Origin: a virus
DNA: 20,719 bases
Direction: 5' to 3' (one strand)
IMG/VR virus record: IMGVR_UViG_3300042505_000558
Coordinates: 1 to 20,719 of that record
A program made the position numbers and the translations under genes. Under the pieces are notes generated by a model. The model worked only from the letters and a program-made list of their open reading frames with translations. It ran no database searches and was not told where the DNA came from. Below are positions 15,768 to 20,719 of the stretch, in pieces (the stretch's first letter is position 1; each line of letters starts with the position of its first letter).

Positions 15768-16382
15768 ATGATTTTAAACGAAGATTATTTAATGGAAAGT
15801 AATTTGCACATGTTTGATGTGGATGATACTCTATTCCATACTACGGCCAAAATCCATGTAAAGAATTCGAAAACTGGAGAAACAGTTAAGACATTATCTA
15901 ATAGCGAGTTCAATACTCACACTCTGCCGCCGAATCATCATTATGATTTCAATGAGTTTAGAAATGCTGATAAATTTCACAAAGAATCTAAACCAATCTC
16001 TAAGATGATTGATAAAATCAAAAAGGTTCACAAAAATATTCGTGGAAAAGAAGGAAGTAAGGTCATACTAAATACAGCAAGGGCCGACTTTGACAACAAA
16101 GAAAAGTTCTTAGATAAGTTCAGACAACACGGAATTGACATTGATAAAATACATGTTGAACGTGCTGGTAATATTCCAGGTGATGAACATCCAGCTGAGA
16201 AGAAAGCTCAAGTTGTTCGTAATCATTTAGCTCGCCATGATTATAAAAATGTAACTTTATATGATGATAATAAAAGTAATTTAAATAGGTTGTTGAAAAT
16301 GAAACAAGAATATCCTCTTGTTAAATTTCACGCATATCATGTTCAACCAAATGGAAGTGTAAAGAAACATAACAATGAGTAA
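15768..16382 (+). CDS. HAD-superfamily phosphatase-like protein
   Basis: A 204-residue protein. HAD motif I is F-D17-V-D19-D20-T21, motif II T103 in ILNTARADFD, motif III a Lys near 145-146 (PAEKKAQVV), motif IV D166-D167 in LYDDNKSNL. Phage HAD proteins of this pattern are related to the 3'-phosphatase half of T4 polynucleotide kinase, though substrate cannot be read here. The annotated ATG at 15768 follows the previous stop by one base with a poor ribosome-binding site; an ATG at 15792 is an alternative. With 15768, the start MILNEDYLME-S again puts L8 and E10 where the T4 capsid-targeting peptide has them. It overlaps the next gene by eight bases. Confidence 0.8.
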   Translation: MILNEDYLMESNLHMFDVDDTLFHTTAKIHVKNSKTGETVKTLSNSEFNTHTLPPNHHYDFNEFRNADKFHKESKPISKMIDKIKKVHKNIRGKEGSKVILNTARADFDNKEKFLDKFRQHGIDIDKIHVERAGNIPGDEHPAEKKAQVVRNHLARHDYKNVTLYDDNKSNLNRLLKMKQEYPLVKFHAYHVQPNGSVKKHNNE

Positions 16383-18225
16383 AATTAAATCCTTTATTGA
16401 ACTTATGGAAGAAGAAACCAAATCAGTAGCAGTCTTGTTTGGTCGGATGAATCCGCCTACAAAGGGCCATGAAGAAAATGTCAATGGCCTAAAAGACTTA
16501 GCTAAGAAACACAACGCTGACCATTTGGTTGTGGCTTCTCGTTCTCACGACCCCAAAAAGAATCCATTATCTCCAGAAGATAAAGAGAAACACTTAAAAC
16601 GGGCATTTCCAGGTACTAACATTAAAGTTGCTACTAAAGAACAACCAACAATCTTACACCATGCATCTGCATTGAGTGGCCAAGGTTACACACACTTACA
16701 TGTTGTTGCTGGTTCAGACCGAGTGGAAGAATACAAACGATTACTGAATCAATATAATGGAGTTTCAGGTAAACACGGAACATATAATTTTAAAAAGATT
16801 ACAGTTCAATCTACAGGCGAAAGAAAACAAGGTGTATCTGGTACAGATATGCGTAATCATGTTAAGAATAATGATTATAATTCTTTCAAATCGAATTTAC
16901 CATCAGCTACACAAAATAACGAGAAGCATTCTAAAGAATTATTCCATGACGTTAAAAAAGGTATGGGCATCCATGAAAATGTAAATCGTGGGATGTTTAA
17001 AGCTTTATTCTTAGTTGGTGGTCCGGGTTCAGGTAAAGATGTTATCATACATGAAGCCGTAGCTGAACGAAATGCTGTAGAAATCAATTCCAACAAAGCA
17101 TATGATTTCTTATCTGATAAAAAGAAACTATCAGAAGAAACTAAAGACCACCAATACAATGCTATTCGTAATCGGTCAGCATTGGTCATCAATGGCGCAT
17201 CTGATGATAAAGATAAAATTACTTCCATTAGAGAAGAATTAGAAGAATTGGGTTATACTTCAATGATGGTGTTTGTTACAACCACAAATGAAGTATCTCA
17301 AAATAGAAATAACCAACATTCAAGAGTTATTTCTGAACAAATTAGAAATGAAAAGTGGGTAAAATCACAAGAGAATTTGAATCACTTTTATGATGAGTTT
17401 GAGTACTTTTTAGAATTTGATAATTCGGTAAATTTACAAAACTCAAACATTCTAATTAAAGAAGCAAAACAGTCCGAAATCAGTGAAATCTGTAACGAGA
17501 TATCCTATTTCTTTAAAACTAAAGCTTATAACGAGAGTGCTACCAATTGGTTACGCTCACATGGAAAAATAAACATCAACGAAGATGTTAATACATTATT
17601 TGAAAAGGAACTACACCATGACAACTATACTGACATTCGTAAAAAATATAATCACAAAAATTACTCAAGTCTTAAATCCAAACATAGCCCAGCCGCCAAA
17701 GGCGTGCGAGCAGAAAACAATGCCCCAGTCGACCAAATGCTCAGAAAATCCGGCAAAATCGATGACGTCCGAGACGGCGACATCCGCGGCAATAACGGCT
17801 ACGCCTTTAGAACCTACGAAGAAACGAGGCAGGAACAGACGGAGCCGACGCTCAAAATCAACCCAGAGCCAAAAGAACCAAAGTTCAACACCGACAAAGA
17901 AAGTCCAAAACTCAAACGAAAAGCGGGGGTAAATCTATTACCTGGCAAATCAATTAACGGCACTGGTGTTGGTCCAACATACGATACTCGCCAACAAGGC
18001 GGTGTATATCCAATGGGTGGATTGGGAAATACAACATATCGTGAAAGTTTCAATTCATTTAGAACGAAACTAAAACAAGAATCTATTGATGACCCAGGTG
18101 CTTCAGATATGGGGACATTTGGTGGTATGGGTAACGGTGCCAATAAAGAACCATTACAAACACAATTAGATAAATTAGCAACAACGTCAGAAAATAAACC
18201 AACAAAAAAGAAAAGAAATAAATAG
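16375..18225 (+). CDS. NMNAT-like nucleotidyltransferase fused to a P-loop kinase-like domain and a long tail
   Basis: A 616-residue three-part protein. Residues 17-177: adenylyl/cytidylyltransferase fold with FGRMNPPT-K-G-H32 (the (H/T)xGH motif) and V-S-G-T-D-M-R at 154-160 (the S-x-T-x-x-R phosphate motif). Residues 206-355: P-loop G215-GPGSGKD222, then LVINGASDD and an R-rich helix, like polynucleotide or zeta-type kinases; the pairing also recalls NadR (NMN adenylyltransferase plus ribosylnicotinamide kinase). Residues 390-616: low-complexity polar tail. The N-terminus MSKIKSFIELMEEE resembles the capsid-targeting peptide in F7-I8, but E is at 9, not 10. The stretch 17701-17880 has far higher GC than the rest. 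Possible roles: end healing of nucleic acids or NAD+ restoration. Confidence 0.75.
   Translation: MSKIKSFIELMEEETKSVAVLFGRMNPPTKGHEENVNGLKDLAKKHNADHLVVASRSHDPKKNPLSPEDKEKHLKRAFPGTNIKVATKEQPTILHHASALSGQGYTHLHVVAGSDRVEEYKRLLNQYNGVSGKHGTYNFKKITVQSTGERKQGVSGTDMRNHVKNNDYNSFKSNLPSATQNNEKHSKELFHDVKKGMGIHENVNRGMFKALFLVGGPGSGKDVIIHEAVAERNAVEINSNKAYDFLSDKKKLSEETKDHQYNAIRNRSALVINGASDDKDKITSIREELEELGYTSMMVFVTTTNEVSQNRNNQHSRVISEQIRNEKWVKSQENLNHFYDEFEYFLEFDNSVNLQNSNILIKEAKQSEISEICNEISYFFKTKAYNESATNWLRSHGKININEDVNTLFEKELHHDNYTDIRKKYNHKNYSSLKSKHSPAAKGVRAENNAPVDQMLRKSGKIDDVRDGDIRGNNGYAFRTYEETRQEQTEPTLKINPEPKEPKFNTDKESPKLKRKAGVNLLPGKSINGTGVGPTYDTRQQGGVYPMGGLGNTTYRESFNSFRTKLKQESIDDPGASDMGTFGGMGNGANKEPLQTQLDKLATTSENKPTKKKRNK
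17618..17932 (+). CDS. Possible overprinted ORF inside the nucleotidyltransferase/kinase gene
   Basis: A 104-residue ORF in the +2 frame, from ATG at 17618 with AAAAGGA eight bases upstream, to TAA at 17930-17932. The product is Ser/Thr/Pro/Lys/Arg-rich (ending KKRGRNRRSRRSKS then a Gln/Ser tail). Its span nearly coincides with the GC-rich patch. However the main frame remains convincing protein throughout, and the S/T/P/A bias is what C at the main-frame third position would produce. Weak candidate only. Confidence 0.2.
   Translation: MTTILTFVKNIITKITQVLNPNIAQPPKACEQKTMPQSTKCSENPAKSMTSETATSAAITATPLEPTKKRGRNRRSRRSKSTQSQKNQSSTPTKKVQNSNEKRG
17690..17930. other. GC-rich patch with altered codon use inside the 616-aa gene
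   Basis: By hand count 97 of 180 bases at 17701-17880 are G or C (about 54%), versus 21-22 of 60 in sample lines before and after (about 36%). The main frame here uses C- or G-ending codons (GAC, GGC, ATC, CGC, TAC, GCC) where the rest of the window prefers A/T-ending ones. The encoded protein is not visibly broken. It may mark a segment acquired from a higher-GC relative, or a stretch under selection in another frame. Confidence 0.7.
18217..18224 (+). promoter_or_regulatory. Late-type promoter element AATAAATA
   Basis: AATAAATA fits NATAAATA and lies 39 bases before the ATG at 18264. It overlaps the Asn-Lys-stop codons of the upstream gene. A strong AACAGGAG ribosome-binding site follows, and the 38-base intergenic gap is unusually long for this window, consistent with a new transcription start. 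Confidence 0.5.
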
Positions 18226-18263
18226 GTAATTAAATGTTCACAGCGAACTAACAGGAGAATAAA

Positions 18264-20177
18264 ATGTTTCAAAAATTTGGTAAAAGTATCCCCCAATCAC
18301 TAGTAGATGCCGTTTCTGGTATCATGTCTGAAGCGAAAGCTGATGATTTGCCACCAATCGATAAAGATGCAGCAGCTGCTCGCAAAGCTCGCCAAGCTCG
18401 ATTAGACGCTATTGAAGATGCTAAGGCGGAAAAAGATTCTGGTGAAAAGAAATCTTCTGTTGTTCGTAAAGTTGCTGGTTCTGCTTATGGTGGCGCTAAA
18501 CAAAAAGATCCAGAAGATATGGAAGAAGCTGCTGGTAATCCAGGTCCAGTGAGAAAACACATTCCAACACCAATGCAAAATCCAAGCAAAGAAGATATGG
18601 CAGCGTGGCATGCAAAACAAAAAGAAAAACATGCTTACGAACCTAAAAAAGAAGAATTGATTGGCGGCCAAAAGAAACTAGACAAGAACCATAACGGCAA
18701 ACTAGATGTCGATGATTTTAAAAAACTTCGTAAAGAAGAGGAAGACCTTGAAGAAGCCAAAGATATAGTGACTAAAGATGCTTCAGGTAAAGTAACTTCT
18801 TGGTCACATGAAGGTGATTGGAAGAAATCAACAGCTAAAAAGAATCCAAAAGGTATAGCTCCTCACCTAAGTGACCTTGCTCGCCGCAAAACAATTAAAA
18901 TGGCTAAAGAAACAATGATGGGTAAAGCCGGTTGCACTTCAGAAGAAGCGGAGATTGAAGAGTCTCGTGGCCATAAAATCATTGCAAATAAATTAGCACA
19001 AATTAACCGTATGAGTTCTGGTGTTGCACCTGACCATAGTACAAATAACCAAAGCACTAAAGATAAAATCAAAGACGCAAGTAACATTGGTAAAGTTGAA
19101 ATTGTCACTCAAAAAGATACCACAATATCAGGTAAGGACAATGAAGCTGACCAAATGGAAACAAAACACAAATTGAATAAAATTTCACATGGTTACGGTA
19201 ATGTTGTTCATAAAGAAGAAGTTGTAAATGAATTAACCAAAAAGACTTTGAGTTCATATATTAAAAAAGCATCCAGTTCAAGTGATGAGCGCTCTGCTTC
19301 AAACTTAGCATCGAAAGCCGCGGCAAAATTAGCAGCTGATGATGGTAAAGATGATGGTGAGAAGGATGATATGAAATCATTCCAACGTTCTAAAGGAATT
19401 GGTCGTGCTGTTGACCGTTTAGCTAAAGAAGAAGTTGAATTGACCGAAAGTCACAATTTCACTCCTAATGTGGATTCACATGTGAAATCATTAGGTCACG
19501 GTAAAATTGGTTTCGTTATGGACCAACAAAAAGATGGTTTAATTGCTATACATCACCAAGACGGCGGTAAACACCATGTAGCTATTTTCCATAAAGACAA
19601 ATTGGTTCACACTTCTACACATCCTGATTTTGAAACTGCTAGTGGTCAAGCTCACACATCATTGACAACTAAAAAAGGTATTAAAGCTTTGTCATTGAAT
19701 GAAGAAGTTGAAGAGGTGGATGAGGCTCTATTTGATAGACTACCTTCTAGTAAAGCAGGCCAAAACTATATTGATAAAAAACGGGCTGAACGTGATGCAG
19801 AACATAAAAAACAAGACCCAAAAATGTCAAAAATGTATGCTAAGAATATGGTAGATACACATAAAGCTTCTAAGAAAGCTGCAGAACGTGGCATCAAAAA
19901 GGATCCAGAAGATTTTGGTTGGAAAGTTCGTAACGGTGTTCAACGTGGCAAACTACCAGAAGAAGTTCAAATTGATGAAACAGCTACACTAAATCAATAC
20001 ATCAAATCTTTAGGTTATGACCCAGAGCATTTAGATACCAACAAGAAAGTAATGTATTCAAAAACTAATGCTTTTAAATCATATGCCGCAAGACAAGAAG
20101 CGTTATATGACGCCGGCCAAAAAGGTACACAAGATATTGAAGCCGGTATGTCTCCAAGTGCCACAGCTAGAGGTTAA
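18264..20177 (+). CDS. Large modular late protein with EF-hand and repeated prohead-protease-like sites
   Basis: A 637-residue, charged, Lys/Glu/Ser-rich protein with no membrane segment. One canonical EF-hand loop lies at D140-N142-N144-G145-L147-D148-D151 (KLDKNHNGKLDVDDF). A helical ELTKKTLSSYIKKAS module is at 323-337, a small beta domain at about 397-475 (SLGHGKIGFVMDQQ, KHHVAIFHKDKLVHT), and a YIKSLGYDPEHLD module at 579-591 that recurs in the next gene. Short acidic links fit the T4 prohead protease rule roughly as hydrophobic-x-E|(A/S/T): after E23, E88, E164, E233, E395, E487 and E572. This looks like a modular internal-head or scaffold-like protein that could be cut into pieces; that is inference. 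AACAGGAG ribosome-binding site; late-type promoter upstream. Confidence 0.75.
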   Translation: MFQKFGKSIPQSLVDAVSGIMSEAKADDLPPIDKDAAAARKARQARLDAIEDAKAEKDSGEKKSSVVRKVAGSAYGGAKQKDPEDMEEAAGNPGPVRKHIPTPMQNPSKEDMAAWHAKQKEKHAYEPKKEELIGGQKKLDKNHNGKLDVDDFKKLRKEEEDLEEAKDIVTKDASGKVTSWSHEGDWKKSTAKKNPKGIAPHLSDLARRKTIKMAKETMMGKAGCTSEEAEIEESRGHKIIANKLAQINRMSSGVAPDHSTNNQSTKDKIKDASNIGKVEIVTQKDTTISGKDNEADQMETKHKLNKISHGYGNVVHKEEVVNELTKKTLSSYIKKASSSSDERSASNLASKAAAKLAADDGKDDGEKDDMKSFQRSKGIGRAVDRLAKEEVELTESHNFTPNVDSHVKSLGHGKIGFVMDQQKDGLIAIHHQDGGKHHVAIFHKDKLVHTSTHPDFETASGQAHTSLTTKKGIKALSLNEEVEEVDEALFDRLPSSKAGQNYIDKKRAERDAEHKKQDPKMSKMYAKNMVDTHKASKKAAERGIKKDPEDFGWKVRNGVQRGKLPEEVQIDETATLNQYIKSLGYDPEHLDTNKKVMYSKTNAFKSYAARQEALYDAGQKGTQDIEAGMSPSATARG

Positions 20178-20325
20178 TATGGAACAAATTAATGAATACA
20201 GTAAAGAGGTCGTAGATAGATATTTAAAATCTATGGGTTACGACCCTCAACATATTGACCGAGATAAACGTATGGCTTTCACTAAAACTATTCGGTTTCA
20301 ACAGTTCGCTCAACGTATGGGTGAA
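19983..20325 (+). repeat. Duplicated YxKSxGYDPxHxD module spanning a gene boundary
   Basis: Residues 574-614 of the 637-aa protein (19983-20105) and residues 13-49 of the 151-aa protein (20215-20325) align without gaps: Y-[IL]-K-S-[LM]-G-Y-D-P-[EQ]-H-[LI]-D, then K and, later, F-x-x-[YF]-A-x-R. The DNA is diverged, so this is an old duplication. In each case the module begins just after a candidate cleavage Glu. Confidence 0.75.
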
Positions 20326-20634
20326 TCGGTTGTTTTATCCAAGCCAGCACAGGTCATTAAAGAAATCTTTAAAAAGAAAAGAATGGTTGAGGATTTATAT
20401 GACCATGAAAAAGATGATAAAGATGGTACGACATACGGTAAGAAACCAAAATTAAATAGCGCCAAGGAAGAAGATAACATTGGCGATGACAAGACTCAGG
20501 CAGCTGCTGTATTGAGTGGTGGAACTACTTTAACGGGTCAGAAAAGAGATACCGTTTCGATAGACCCGGTTATTAAAAAACCAAAACAAGGTACGCCTAG
20601 CTCAGATACAGGCGATATTAAATATAATAAATAG
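20179..20634 (+). CDS. Small late protein sharing the C-terminal module of its neighbour
   Basis: A 151-residue protein read from the ATG at 20179, one base after the preceding stop with AGAGG upstream; a longer in-frame ORF from 20068 merely overlaps the previous gene. It starts MEQINEYSKEVV (E10 again), then the module at residues 13-49 repeated from the upstream protein, a basic stretch (IKEIFKKKRMVEDLYDHEKDD) and a polar tail. RMGE49-S is another possible prohead-protease site. Its end (KYNK-stop) carries the next AATAAATA element. Probably a virion or head-internal protein by context; the family is not recognised. Confidence 0.7.
   Translation: MEQINEYSKEVVDRYLKSMGYDPQHIDRDKRMAFTKTIRFQQFAQRMGESVVLSKPAQVIKEIFKKKRMVEDLYDHEKDDKDGTTYGKKPKLNSAKEEDNIGDDKTQAAAVLSGGTTLTGQKRDTVSIDPVIKKPKQGTPSSDTGDIKYNK
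20626..20633 (+). promoter_or_regulatory. Late-type promoter element AATAAATA
   Basis: AATAAATA lies 34 bases before the ATG at 20668 and overlaps the last codons and stop of the 151-aa gene, repeating the arrangement at 13573 and 18217. A strong TTAAGGAGAAA ribosome-binding site follows. Confidence 0.5.
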
Positions 20635-20667
20635 TAATACAAATCGCAAGATTAAGGAGAAATTTAA

Positions 20668-20719
20668 ATGGCTTTAAACCAAGGTAATTATGATTCAGCT
20701 GCAAACACCCCATTGTGGG
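20668..20719 (+). CDS. Start of a probable virion protein, cut by the window end
   Basis: Only the first 17 codons are present, reading MALNQGNYDSAANTPLW. A strong AAGGAG ribosome-binding site and an upstream late-type promoter element make the start secure. A start of the form NQGN-x-x-SAANTP-x-W is one I associate with structural proteins of marine T4-like phages; that is a recollection, and 17 residues cannot prove it. Confidence 0.6.
   Translation, partial: MALNQGNYDSAANTPLW

Noticed and set aside
16135-16160. TTGACA-like boxes inside genes (also near 5375, 9950, 11930)
   Set aside because: No matching -10 at 16-18 bases and no gene start downstream; expected by chance in AT-rich coding DNA.
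18235-18248. Possible hairpin GTTC-ACAGC-GAAC as a terminator
   Set aside because: Only four base pairs and no U tract after it.
17814-18296. 160-residue minus-strand ORF
   Set aside because: Lies antisense across the end of the 616-aa gene and the start of the next, has no good ribosome-binding site, and its Pro/Leu/Ser-rich product is what antisense of the sense codons gives.
20068-20178. N-terminal extension of the 151-aa protein
   Set aside because: It is the end of the 637-aa gene read in another frame; ATG at 20179 has AGAGG upstream and begins the homologous module soon after.
1-20719. tRNA genes, CRISPR arrays, insertion sequences, attachment sites
   Set aside because: No cloverleaf-forming stretch, spaced repeats, transposase or terminal inverted repeats seen; nearly all sequence is packed coding DNA and no gap exceeds 100 bases.

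Overview
The window reads as part of a T4-like (T4-superfamily) myovirus genome, AT-rich (GC roughly mid-30s percent by eye), probably from an aquatic lineage. The diagnostic genes are a family-B DNA polymerase resembling gp43, a UvsX recombinase and a gp41 replicative helicase in one tight co-directional run, followed by late genes behind NATAAATA-type promoters. Several accessory proteins (a DUF6267-type ligase-fold protein, a HAD phosphatase, a nucleotidyltransferase/P-loop protein and an EF-hand virion-like protein) resemble proteins I associate with marine T4-like phages. No bacterial chromosomal genes, tRNAs, CRISPR or insertion sequences were seen. Host and genus cannot be read from the sequence.

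Layout. (1) 10-918, minus strand: four very small overlapping genes, including two paralogous one-helix membrane proteins, plausibly a lysis or envelope cassette. (2) 919-1011: a 93-bp divergent control region with a consensus sigma70 promoter to the right and a phage-late-type element to the left. (3) 1012-9637, plus strand: replication/recombination run (small beta protein, polymerase, membrane coiled-coil protein, thioredoxin, UvsX, small conserved protein, gp41 helicase, HExxH metallopeptidase, DruA/DUF4338-like protein, small conserved protein). (4) 9640-13577: five sugar genes (two likely and one possible glycosyltransferase, an NDP-sugar epimerase, an HtrL/YibB-family protein). (5) 13560-18225: from a tandem late-type promoter, four enzyme-like genes: ligase-fold, PD-(D/E)XK-nuclease-like, HAD phosphatase-like, and an NMNAT-like plus P-loop kinase fusion. 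(6) 18217-20719: two late units with a large modular EF-hand protein, a small protein sharing its C-terminal module, and the start of a probable virion protein.

How the parts fit. Region 3 would copy and recombine the phage genome early. Region 4 would make or transfer sugars to virion or host surface. Regions 5-6 would be expressed late. The most interesting reading is that several region 5-6 products carry N-termini resembling the T4 capsid-targeting sequence (Glu at residue 10 after a hydrophobic residue 8), so a set of nucleic-acid or nucleotide-processing enzymes may be packaged in the head and injected. The window also shows strong depletion of GATC (six sites found by hand scan, all at Asp-Pro codons) and a sharply GC-rich 0.3-kb patch matching an out-of-frame ORF.
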